In this document: one piece after another, positions 1 through 6,997 of the stretch | Position numbering within the stretch: the first letter of the stretch is position 1 | Layout of the letters: each line of letters begins with the position of its first letter | From: Flavobacterium sp. | GTDB taxonomy: Bacteria; Bacteroidota; Bacteroidia; Flavobacteriales; Flavobacteriaceae | Direction: 5' to 3' | DNA length: 7,331 nucleotides | Assembly: GCA_015478765.1 (NCBI GenBank) | Contig: JADMKR010000254.1 | Coordinates: forward strand, 2,372 to 9,702 | Notes under the pieces: generated by a model | The model's input: only the letters and a program-made list of their open reading frames with translations | What the model was told of the DNA's origin: nothing | The model's database searches: none | Translations under genes and position numbers: made by a program

Positions 1-1257
1 GTAGCTTCCGGGCAGGAATTGCTGACTTTGGAGGAGGCAGTTGCCCAAGCCTTAAAAAATAATTATCAGATTCAAATCGCTGCGAATGATCTTTTGGCAG
101 ACGAAGCAGGCGTCAGCCCCGGACTTGCAGGAATGCTGCCGCGCGTCACTGCAAACTTCGACGATAACAATAGTATTCAGAACAGTTCACAAACCCGTGC
201 CAACGGCGAAGTACTAGAACTCGACAATGCCCGAAATATCAACATGGGTTACGGCGTGGCGCTCGACTGGACAGTTTTTGACGGATTTGGAATGTTTGCC
301 CGATATGACCAATTGAAAGAACTGCGTAAACTTGGCGAAGCCGAATTGAAATTGACCATATTAAATAATCTAAGTGACGTAATGGTGACCTATTACGATT
401 TGGTTCAGCAACAACAGCAAATTGCCGCTCTTGATACTACCATGGTCATTTCACAACAGCGCGTCCAACTTGCCGATGACCGATTTTCAATAGGTCGCGC
501 ATCCAAATTAGAAGTCTTAAATGCACAGGTAGATCTAAATACCGACCAGACGTCGATGTTACGGCAACGCGAACAATATGCGCAAACAAAAATCAGATTA
601 AATCAATTGATGGCCCGGGATACAAAATTGGATTTCAGGGTGGTTGACGAAATATTGGTCGGTGATTTAATGCTGTTACCCGAATTGGAATCGCTTGCTT
701 TGAAACAGAATCCGGCTGTGCAGGCGCAAATCATCAGCAGGCGCGTCGCTGAACTTCAGCTTAAAAAGATTCAGGCGGGTCGCTACCCTACCGTAATTGC
801 AACAACCGGCTATAACTTCAGCGAATCGGAAGCCAGCTTGGGTTTTAACACACGATCATCGGCGCAGGGCTGGAATTATGGCTTTCGCGCGACAATGAAC
901 ATCTTCGACGGTTTTAATCAAAGCAGGAATGAGCGAATTGCAAAAATTCAGGTCGATAATTCACAAATTGCCATTGAGCAGCGCAATCAGGAAGTGTTGG
1001 CCCAACTTGGCACAGCATATCAAACCTATCTTACGAATATAAGCTTGATCGATCTCGAAACCAGAAATGAGCGAATCGCAAAGGAAAATCTCGATATCAC
1101 AATGACTAAATTCCGGATCGGAACCATTCCCACAATCGAATTCCGAACCGCTCAACTTAACTATGTTAACGCAACTGTTCGCTTGAGCAACGCTAAATTT
1201 CAGGCGAAAATGTCGGAAATCGCACTACAGGAACTGGCCGGAAACATCGCATTTTAA
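1..1257 (+). CDS. TolC-family outer-membrane efflux protein, 5'-truncated by window edge
   Basis: The reading frame is open from the first base and ends at TAA, giving 418 residues. Family members usually have about 430-450 residues, so only the signal peptide and perhaps a few more residues are missing. The first residues (VASGQELLTLEEAV, then ALKNN) look like the mature N-terminus of Bacteroidota TolC-like proteins just after signal cleavage; a TTG at 19 is therefore not a believable start. Two tandem halves are visible, as expected for the duplicated OEP domain: FDGF at residues 93-96 recurs at 302-305, and FSIGR at 162-166 recurs as FRIGT at 371-375. Each half has long Gln-, Leu- and Ala-rich helices that would build the periplasmic tunnel of the trimer. 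The family forms the outer-membrane exit duct for RND- or ABC-type pumps or type I secretion. The adaptor and pump genes are not downstream; if present they would lie to the left. The substrate cannot be told. Family call is secure, the specific role is not. Confidence 0.93.
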   Translation, partial: VASGQELLTLEEAVAQALKNNYQIQIAANDLLADEAGVSPGLAGMLPRVTANFDDNNSIQNSSQTRANGEVLELDNARNINMGYGVALDWTVFDGFGMFARYDQLKELRKLGEAELKLTILNNLSDVMVTYYDLVQQQQQIAALDTTMVISQQRVQLADDRFSIGRASKLEVLNAQVDLNTDQTSMLRQREQYAQTKIRLNQLMARDTKLDFRVVDEILVGDLMLLPELESLALKQNPAVQAQIISRRVAELQLKKIQAGRYPTVIATTGYNFSESEASLGFNTRSSAQGWNYGFRATMNIFDGFNQSRNERIAKIQVDNSQIAIEQRNQEVLAQLGTAYQTYLTNISLIDLETRNERIAKENLDITMTKFRIGTIPTIEFRTAQLNYVNATVRLSNAKFQAKMSEIALQELAGNIAF

Positions 1258-1401
1258 ACCATTTATGCGGTGAATCGGTAAAGTTTTTCGCTATTTGTGG
1301 CAGCATAAGTACTTTATCTTAGAAGGATGTCATCCGCTTTTATCAACAATCAATCGTCGAAAAAACGTGGAATTTTACTTCTTTTCCGATGTTCCAATGA
1401 T

Positions 1402-1409
1402 TATATTTG
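1402..1409 (+). promoter_or_regulatory. Bacteroidota -7 promoter element for pheT
   Basis: TATATTTG is an exact match to the TAnnTTTG element recognised by the Bacteroidota primary sigma factor. It lies 27 bases before the pheT ATG, which would leave a leader of roughly 20 A-rich bases. The -33 element (consensus TTG, 17-23 bases upstream) is weak: the best candidate is TTC at 1379-1381 with a 20-base spacer. The rest of the spacer between the efflux gene and pheT holds no gene that I can see. The call rests on motif match and position only. Confidence 0.6.
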
Positions 1410-1436
1410 TTGGCTTTAAAAAAATCTGCACCAAAG

Positions 1437-3857
1437 ATGAAAATCTCCTATAACTGGCTGAAACAGTTCATTAAAACCGATTGGAAAACCGAAGAAACCG
1501 CCGCGTTGCTAACCGACCTGGGCCTTGAAGTGGAAGTGGTCGAAAAATTCCAGTCGGTCAAAGGCGGACTTGAAGGTGTTGTCGTAGGACATGTGCTTAC
1601 CTGCGAACAACATCCGAATGCAGATCGGTTAAAAGTAACCACTGTCGACATTGGCACCGGTGCACCGGTACAGATTGTATGCGGAGCCAACAATGTAGCA
1701 GCTGGCCAAAAAGTTCCCGTTGCCACAATCGGAACAAGATTATACGATAAAAGCGGCCAGCCAATCGACATAAAAAAAGGTAAAATACGGGATCAGGAGA
1801 GCCACGGTATGATCTGCGCCGAAGATGAACTCGGACTCGGAAGCAGTCATGACGGAATCATGATTTTAGACGATTCGCTGGTACCAGGAACTCCCTGCGC
1901 AACCGTTTTCAAAATTGAAGATGACGACGTGTTTGAGATTGGCCTCACTCCAAACCGCGCCGATGCGATGAGCCATTGGGGAACTGCACGCGATCTTCGC
2001 GCCGGCATGATGCAAAAAAACGTCCATGTAGAACTGATAACGCCATCGGTGAGCAATTTCAGGATCGATAAGCGAACATTGAAAGTCGATGTAAGCGTGA
2101 AAGATTCAAAGCTTGCACCGCGTTATTGCGGAGTCACGATTTCAGGCATATCGGTTAAAGAATCACCGGAGTGGCTTCAAAACAGATTGAAATCCATCGG
2201 TATTACGCCAAAGAATAATGTGGTTGATGTAACCAACTACGTTTTACACGAGCTGGGTCAACCCCTACACGCTTTTGACGCTGCAAAAATTACCGGAAAA
2301 GTCGAAATCAAGACTCTTACATCCGGAACGAAATTTACGACTTTGGATGATGTCGAGCGAACGTTGCATGAAGAGGATCTAATGATTTGCGATGAAAAAG
2401 GACCAATTGCGATAGCCGGAGTATTTGGAGGAAAGAGTACGGCAGTTACAGAAGTTACCAATGCAATATTTCTTGAAAGCGCTTATTTCAATCCGGTGAC
2501 TGTACGTAAAACGGCAAAAAGACATTCACTGAGTACCGATGCATCTTTCCGTTTCGAGCGTGGCATCGACCCGACCATTACAGAATATGCACTTAAACGG
2601 GCGGCATTATTAATTCAGGAAGTTGCCGGTGGCGAAATCACTTCAGACATAATCGACATTTATCCTAAAAAAATAGAGGACTGTTCGGTCTTGCTGAACT
2701 TTGCTAAAACCGCAAAAATCATCGGCCAGGATTTGCCTAAGGAAACCATCAAGAAAATTTTAGTTTCACTTGATATTAAAGTAAACAGTATTTCTGACGC
2801 CGGACTCGGACTGACAGTTCCTGCTTATAGAGTGGATGTGCAACGGGACATTGATGTCGTGGAGGAAATTCTCCGTGTTTATGGATACAACAATATTAAC
2901 TTCACTAAGAAATTAAACGCCACCGTATCCAATTCGCCGCGAACAGAAGACTACAAACTTCAGAACATCACGGCTTCCCTCCTTACCTCTCAGGGATTTC
3001 ATGAGATGATGGCCAATTCACTTTCTACGCCCGATTATACAGGTCTTTCAGAAGGCCTGAAACAGAATTACAACGTTGTGATGCTGAATCCGCTGAGCCA
3101 CGATTTATCCGTTATGCGGCAATCGATGCTGTTTGGTGCATTGGAAGCAACTGCGTATAACATCAACCGTCGCAACGCCGATTTGAAATTATTCGAATTC
3201 GGGAAAACATACCACAACCATCCGTCGGGTTACGAAGAGAAAAAGCACCTGACTTTGCTTGCAACCGGTCAACGTGTGGCCGAAAACTGGACGAATGCGC
3301 AAAAACCATCCGATTTCTTCTTTTTTAAAGGCTACGTACTTGGAATTTTATCGCGGCTTGGAATTGAAAAGATACAGAGTGAACCACTGGCATCTGATAT
3401 TTTCGGTGAGGGAATGATGATGACATCTGCCGGTGAAATGCTGGTTGAATTTGGAACCGTCAAAAAATCAGTGCTGAAGTATTTCGATATCAAACAGGAA
3501 GTTTTCTACGCCGATTTCAATTGGAACCTCGTATTGCGACTGATTTCAAACAAAATCAGATTTTCGGACATACCTAAATTCCCCGAAGTGCGCCGCGACC
3601 TGGCTTTACTCGTCGATGAAAATGTCACCTTCGATTCAATTTATAAAATCGCACGGCAAACCGATAAATCGTTGCTGAAAGATATTAATCTATTTGATGT
3701 TTACGAAGGCCCGAATTTACCACAAGGTAAAAAGTCATATGCGGTAAGTTTTGTAATTCAGGACAATTCGAAAACGCTGACCGATGCTCATGTGGACCGA
3801 TTGATGAGCAAACTGAAAAACAATTTCGAAACCGAACTGGGCGCAAGCCTTCGGTAA
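1437..3857 (+). CDS. pheT: Phenylalanine--tRNA ligase beta subunit
   Basis: This is the large subunit of the cytoplasmic alpha2-beta2 enzyme that charges tRNA-Phe with phenylalanine using ATP. The product has 806 residues, normal for the long bacterial form. In order: an N-terminal tRNA-binding (EMAP-like) domain at about 40-150 with HPNADRL at 59-65; the B3/B4 editing domain at about 210-380, with NVVDVTNY at 261-268 and GQPLHAFD at 274-281; a conserved FRFERG at 371-376; a B5 domain at about 400-475; the inactive synthetase-like core; and a C-terminal ferredoxin-like anticodon-binding domain from about 709 to 806, opening with FPEVRRD. D467, D473, E476 and E477 match in spacing the magnesium ligands of the Escherichia coli protein (D452, D458, E461, E462). 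The ATG at 1437 is chosen because it gives the family-typical MKISYNWLKQF; an upstream TTG at 1407 falls inside the promoter element. pheS is not adjacent, which is common outside Proteobacteria and Firmicutes. No defect seen. Confidence 0.98.
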   Translation: MKISYNWLKQFIKTDWKTEETAALLTDLGLEVEVVEKFQSVKGGLEGVVVGHVLTCEQHPNADRLKVTTVDIGTGAPVQIVCGANNVAAGQKVPVATIGTRLYDKSGQPIDIKKGKIRDQESHGMICAEDELGLGSSHDGIMILDDSLVPGTPCATVFKIEDDDVFEIGLTPNRADAMSHWGTARDLRAGMMQKNVHVELITPSVSNFRIDKRTLKVDVSVKDSKLAPRYCGVTISGISVKESPEWLQNRLKSIGITPKNNVVDVTNYVLHELGQPLHAFDAAKITGKVEIKTLTSGTKFTTLDDVERTLHEEDLMICDEKGPIAIAGVFGGKSTAVTEVTNAIFLESAYFNPVTVRKTAKRHSLSTDASFRFERGIDPTITEYALKRAALLIQEVAGGEITSDIIDIYPKKIEDCSVLLNFAKTAKIIGQDLPKETIKKILVSLDIKVNSISDAGLGLTVPAYRVDVQRDIDVVEEILRVYGYNNINFTKKLNATVSNSPRTEDYKLQNITASLLTSQGFHEMMANSLSTPDYTGLSEGLKQNYNVVMLNPLSHDLSVMRQSMLFGALEATAYNINRRNADLKLFEFGKTYHNHPSGYEEKKHLTLLATGQRVAENWTNAQKPSDFFFFKGYVLGILSRLGIEKIQSEPLASDIFGEGMMMTSAGEMLVEFGTVKKSVLKYFDIKQEVFYADFNWNLVLRLISNKIRFSDIPKFPEVRRDLALLVDENVTFDSIYKIARQTDKSLLKDINLFDVYEGPNLPQGKKSYAVSFVIQDNSKTLTDAHVDRLMSKLKNNFETELGASLR

Positions 3858-3877
3858 CAAACTGGATTCTGCAAATT

Positions 3878-4603
3878 CTATAACATAGTACGAGCCTTCT
3901 CCAGATCATCGGGTGTATCGATGCCGATACTGACTTCGTTTGTTTCGATCATCCGTATTCGTTTTCCGAATTCAAGGTAACGCAACTGTTCCAATTTCTC
4001 CGATGCTTCTAGTGATTTCATGGGCAGACTGTGGAATTCCATCAAGGCTTGTTTTCGGAAGGCGTAAATGCCGATATGTTGAAAATAACGTACACCTGCA
4101 TTCTCATCGCGCGGATAGGGAATCACCGACCGGGAGAAATACAATGCATTACCACTTTGGTCAGTGACCACTTTTACATTGTTGGGGTTGTTAATATCCG
4201 ATTCATCCGTGATTTGTCTCATTAATGATGCGAGATCGATTTGTCGGGCGGGATCGTTTTTAAAAACTTCCAGCAAATTCGACAGCGACTGTTTGTTAAG
4301 GAATGGCTCGTCACCCTGAACGTTTACAACAATATCGCAGTCCATGTTCGAGACGGCTTCTGCGATCCGGTCACTACCCGATTCATGCTGGTGGATGCTC
4401 ATCACCGCTTTTCCGCCTTTATTTGTAATCTCGTTAAATATTATTTCCGAATCGGTCGCCACAAAAACTTCGTCAAACAATCCCGTGGCAATTGCGGCCT
4501 CGTAGGTACGAGTAATCACGGTTTTTCCGCCAAGGTCCTGCATCAGCTTAGCGGGAAATCGGGTGGAAGCGTAACGCGCCGGAATGACTGCGATAATTTT
4601 CAT
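3878..4603 (-). CDS. kdsB: 3-deoxy-manno-octulosonate cytidylyltransferase (CMP-Kdo synthetase)
   Basis: KdsB activates Kdo with CTP to give CMP-Kdo and pyrophosphate, the donor for the inner core of lipopolysaccharide; it acts in the cytoplasm. The product has 241 residues, close to the usual 245-255. Visible motifs: the nucleotide-binding N-terminus IPARYASTRFPAKL at 7-20, HESGSDRIAEA at 73-83, VQGDEPF at 95-101 with D98 as expected metal ligand, HIGIYAF at 176-182, EKLEQLR at 202-208, and GIDTPDDL at 227-234 with D229 as the second expected metal ligand. All key residues appear intact. The start at 4603 gives the family-typical MKIIAVIPARY. An in-frame ATG at 4633 would add ten residues (MSNINYKYNC) and overlaps the helicase stop as TGATG, but the extension is unlike the family. 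The gene follows the helicase with a 29-base gap and no clear promoter, so co-transcription is likely. No Shine-Dalgarno sequence is present; the leader is AT-rich. Confidence 0.97.
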   Translation of the reverse strand: MKIIAVIPARYASTRFPAKLMQDLGGKTVITRTYEAAIATGLFDEVFVATDSEIIFNEITNKGGKAVMSIHQHESGSDRIAEAVSNMDCDIVVNVQGDEPFLNKQSLSNLLEVFKNDPARQIDLASLMRQITDESDINNPNNVKVVTDQSGNALYFSRSVIPYPRDENAGVRYFQHIGIYAFRKQALMEFHSLPMKSLEASEKLEQLRYLEFGKRIRMIETNEVSIGIDTPDDLEKARTML

Positions 4604-4632
4604 ACAATTATATTTATAGTTAATATTGGACA

Positions 4633-6057
4633 TCAATTGACAAACGATTCGTCCTTAAAACCGATCAGGTACAATTTTTCCTTGGCGCGCGTAATGGCAG
4701 TATAAAGCCATCTGACATAATCACGGTCGATGCCGTTGGGCAAGTACGGCTGTTCGATAAATACCGTATTCCATTGGCCACCCTGCGATTTATGACAGGT
4801 GATTGCGTAGGAGAATTTCACCTGAAGTGCGTTAAAATATTCATTTTCCTTTACCTTTTGAAACTTTTTATAATTACTGCGCTCGTCGGCATAATCCTGC
4901 ATTACTTCCTGATACAACCGATTCGATTCTTCGTATGTAAGCGATGGCGATTCACTCAACGTAGTATCGAGAAGAACGATGGTTTCGAGCGGACGTTGGT
5001 TTGGGTAATCGATCATTCGGACTTTCACCTTAGCGAATTTAAATCCGTATAGCTCCTGAACAGCAAAAATTTCCAAAACTTCGACAATGTCGCCATTGGC
5101 TATAAAACCTGCTTCGTCACTGTCTTTTAACCAAAAGTAGTTGTTTTTGACCACCATTAAATAATCTCCTGTCGACAGATCACTTTCCTTGTCGAGGATT
5201 CTGGTTCTGATTTGCTGATTGTATTGATTGGCTCTTTTATTGGATCGAACAATAAATGCGGTATCCTCGATGCTGTAATTGCCGTATGCTGAATGTATGG
5301 CGTCCTGAATATCGTAGCCGTCGGTCAAGCGTACAATGTCGGTAAACGGTTTAATATCGAAACTGAAATCGGTTATAAAATCGTCGTTCAGCAAATCCCG
5401 TAAGACAGTTGCATTGTGCAAAATTCCCGAATGCTCTTCCTGCCGCATAACTTCATCAAGCTCGATCGACATTATATTTTTATCAAAATTCAAGTGGAGA
5501 TTATCAATATCGAGCGCAGGGCTCACATCAACATTTACTGGCGGAAGTTGGGCCGTATCGCCCAAAAGAATCATTTTACAATTGGTTCCCGAATACACAT
5601 AAGTAATCAAGTCGTTGAGCAGCGAACCGTTTTGGTACATTTTCGAATCGGTTTCGGTATCGGAAATCATCGACGATTCATCAATTATGAAAATGGTATT
5701 TTTGTGCTTGTTTTGCTGCATGGTGAAACTCACACCGCCACCGGCTGCCTTTTTGGGAAAGTAAATTTTCTTATGGATGGTACAGGCCGGCTTATTGGAA
5801 TAATTTGCAATCACTTTTGCCGCCCGGCCTGTGGGTGCTAACAAAACATACTTCATACTGATTTCCACCAGGTTGTTTACCAAAGTTGATATCACGGTGG
5901 TTTTGCCGGTGCCGGCATAGCCTTTGAGCACGAATAAGTCATTGGTATTGCCATTGGTAGCAAAATCGGCTATCATCTGAAAAAACATGTCCTGCTTCAC
6001 AGTTGGATTGAAAGGAAATTTTTGGCGCAGAATCTTGTAGAACAGGCTGGAAGTCAT
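4633..6057 (-). CDS. RecD/Dda-like superfamily 1B DNA helicase (AAA family ATPase)
   Basis: The 474-residue product has the helicase motifs of the RecD/Dda/Pif1 group of 5'-3' DNA helicases. Motif I (Walker A) is GYAGTGKTT at 46-54, motif Ia LLAPTGRAA at 72-80, motif II (Walker B) IIDESSM at 124-130 with D126 and E127, motif III LLGDTAQLPP at 164-173, an arginine motif EVMRQ at 202-206, and the C-terminal UvrD_C_2-type segment with TCHKSQGGQW at 420-429 and YTAITRAKEKL at 452-462. All catalytic residues look present, so it should be active. It is much shorter than RecD2 (over 700 residues) and lacks that protein's N-terminal helix-hairpin-helix part; no recB or recC lies nearby. Annotations as 'exodeoxyribonuclease' for this type come from similarity to RecD alone; no nuclease domain is seen. 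The ATG at 6057 is chosen (MTSSLFYKIL); a TTG at 6087 is part of the promoter element. It is the first gene of a leftward unit with kdsB. Its biological role is unknown; repair or replication support is inferred. Confidence 0.93.
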   Translation of the reverse strand: MTSSLFYKILRQKFPFNPTVKQDMFFQMIADFATNGNTNDLFVLKGYAGTGKTTVISTLVNNLVEISMKYVLLAPTGRAAKVIANYSNKPACTIHKKIYFPKKAAGGGVSFTMQQNKHKNTIFIIDESSMISDTETDSKMYQNGSLLNDLITYVYSGTNCKMILLGDTAQLPPVNVDVSPALDIDNLHLNFDKNIMSIELDEVMRQEEHSGILHNATVLRDLLNDDFITDFSFDIKPFTDIVRLTDGYDIQDAIHSAYGNYSIEDTAFIVRSNKRANQYNQQIRTRILDKESDLSTGDYLMVVKNNYFWLKDSDEAGFIANGDIVEVLEIFAVQELYGFKFAKVKVRMIDYPNQRPLETIVLLDTTLSESPSLTYEESNRLYQEVMQDYADERSNYKKFQKVKENEYFNALQVKFSYAITCHKSQGGQWNTVFIEQPYLPNGIDRDYVRWLYTAITRAKEKLYLIGFKDESFVN

Positions 6058-6084
6058 TAAGTAGCTATTGATGCGGATGAATTC

Positions 6085-6092
6085 CAAAGATA
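6085..6092 (-). promoter_or_regulatory. Bacteroidota -7 promoter element for helicase-kdsB
   Basis: Read on the minus strand this is TATCTTTG, an exact TAnnTTTG match, 27 bases before the helicase ATG at 6057. The predicted transcript would start near 6078 with a leader of about 20 bases. The -33 element is only a T-rich stretch (complement of 6110-6114). Because kdsB has no convincing promoter of its own, this element probably serves both genes. Confidence 0.55.
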
Positions 6093-6136
6093 GGCATCAA
6101 TTTGAGGTGAAAAACCCCTGTAAATGAAAAAAATTG

Positions 6137-6144
6137 TAAGTTTG
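6137..6144 (+). promoter_or_regulatory. Bacteroidota -7 promoter element for DUF3822-rsmD
   Basis: TAAGTTTG is an exact TAnnTTTG match 43 bases before the DUF3822 ATG. A transcript would begin near 6150 with a leader of about 38 bases. No TTG is found at the -33 distance; CTG at 6118-6120 (16-base spacer) is the nearest. The element faces away from the helicase promoter, with 44 bases between the two. Confidence 0.5.
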
Positions 6145-6153
6145 CCGGGCATG

Positions 6154-6165
6154 GCGCTCTCGCGC
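6154..6165 (+). other. Small GC hairpin in the DUF3822 leader, followed by an A tract
   Basis: GCGC, a TCTC loop and GCGC form a perfect 4-base-pair stem, followed directly by eight A residues (6166-6173). If transcription starts near 6150, the hairpin sits almost at the 5' end of the message. It is not a terminator for the plus strand (A run, not T) and is too short to be sure that it forms. It may stabilise the message or affect ribosome access; this is inference. Confidence 0.3.
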
Positions 6166-6187
6166 AAAAAAAACATTAGCCGGCTTC

Positions 6188-6997
6188 ATGACAAACATAA
6201 CTGCGAAAAATTACAGGAAACTTGTTATTCGATTATCGTTGAACGGTTTTTCATACTGCATTTTCGATACTTTGGAGAACAAACCACTGCGGATCGACTC
6301 AGTCGATTTTTCGTCTTTACCTAAATCGGCTCGTGTTGAAGAACTTTATGTGCAGGCTTTTCAAGACATCAAAGAATTTTCTGAGACATACGATAATGTA
6401 ATTGCCTTACATGATAACAGCTTGAATACGTTCGTCCCGCAGGCATTGTTCGATGAGGAATATATGGGCAGTTATTTACAGTATAATACCAAAGTTTTTG
6501 AAACTGATTTTTTTGCATTCGACGAACTAACTAATTATGAGATCAACCATATTTACATACCGTACGTCAATATTAACAATCTGCTCATTGACCAATTCGG
6601 AAGTTTCGATTATCGCCACAGCAACACCGTACTTGTATCGAGGCTGCTTGATAAGTCGAAGAATATTGACGATAAACAGGTTTTTGTTCATTTTGATACG
6701 GCCTGCTTTCAAGTTGTAGTAGCGCAAAATCAGAAACTCCTCTTATTTAACTCATTTGATTTCAGTACGAAAGAAGATTTTATCTATTATTTACTGTTTA
6801 AGGCCGAGCAGTTGCATCTGAACCCGGAAACAGTGAAAGTGATTCTCTCAGGACGCATTTCCGAAGAAAGCGAATTGTATCAGATAGCCTATAAATATGT
6901 ACGCCATGTCAGTTTACATGACATCTCCGATCTAAAGTCACAAACCGGTTTAACGGAAACCGAATGCAGGCAACATTTTATAATATTACAAGCGTGA
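6188..6997 (+). CDS. DUF3822 family protein, uncharacterised, actin-like fold suspected
   Basis: The 269-residue product matches what I know of DUF3822, a Bacteroidota family of about 260-280 residues with no established function. No signal peptide or membrane segment is visible, so it should be cytoplasmic. The pattern is that of a two-lobed actin/Hsp70/PilM-like (ASKHA) fold: an N-terminal beta hairpin LVIRLSLNGFSYCIFD at 12-27, a second hairpin starting VFVHFDTACFQVVVAQ at 165-180, and a strand-loop VILSGRI at 218-224 where ATPases of this fold carry their adenosine motif. The usual glycines of the phosphate loops are missing (LSLNG and FDTAC rather than a DxG pattern), so ATP binding is doubtful. 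The ATG at 6188 is the only sensible start; there is no Shine-Dalgarno sequence. Its stop overlaps the rsmD start in GTGA, which suggests coupled translation. Family assignment is fairly sure; the fold is inference; the function is unknown. Confidence 0.85.
   Translation: MTNITAKNYRKLVIRLSLNGFSYCIFDTLENKPLRIDSVDFSSLPKSARVEELYVQAFQDIKEFSETYDNVIALHDNSLNTFVPQALFDEEYMGSYLQYNTKVFETDFFAFDELTNYEINHIYIPYVNINNLLIDQFGSFDYRHSNTVLVSRLLDKSKNIDDKQVFVHFDTACFQVVVAQNQKLLLFNSFDFSTKEDFIYYLLFKAEQLHLNPETVKVILSGRISEESELYQIAYKYVRHVSLHDISDLKSQTGLTETECRQHFIILQA

Noticed and set aside
1321..1341. Possible terminator after the efflux gene (GGAT/ATCC stem, then a short T run)
   Set aside because: The stem has only four solid pairs with a three-base loop; extending it needs a two-base bulge and a G-T pair, so it is too weak to call.
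1448..1771. 107-codon minus-strand open frame inside pheT
   Set aside because: It is antisense to the tRNA-binding domain of PheT; Ser/Thr/Pro-rich translation is typical of a shadow frame.
3846..3900. Direct repeat of AGCCTTC flanking the pheT-kdsB gap
   Set aside because: Seven bases, both copies are inside coding sequence, and no sign of insertion or attachment site; most likely chance.
4604..4612. TATAATTG on the minus strand just before kdsB as a -7 element
   Set aside because: It misses the consensus at one base and abuts the ATG, leaving no room for a transcription start.
4241..4705. 154-codon open frame on the plus strand opposite kdsB and the end of the helicase gene
   Set aside because: It lies antisense to two well-supported genes, has no recognisable domain, and its composition is what a shadow frame gives.
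5416..5841. 141-codon plus-strand open frame inside the helicase gene
   Set aside because: It is antisense to conserved helicase motifs I to III and has no family resemblance.
6104..6119. Imperfect AGG-G/C-CCT inverted repeat around an A5 loop between the divergent promoters
   Set aside because: It has a mismatch and only about four pairs; it may equally be chance, so it is not called as an operator.
6124..6324. 66-codon frame starting at an ATG ahead of DUF3822
   Set aside because: Its start lies upstream of the predicted transcription start and most of it overlaps DUF3822 in another frame; no homology is recognised.
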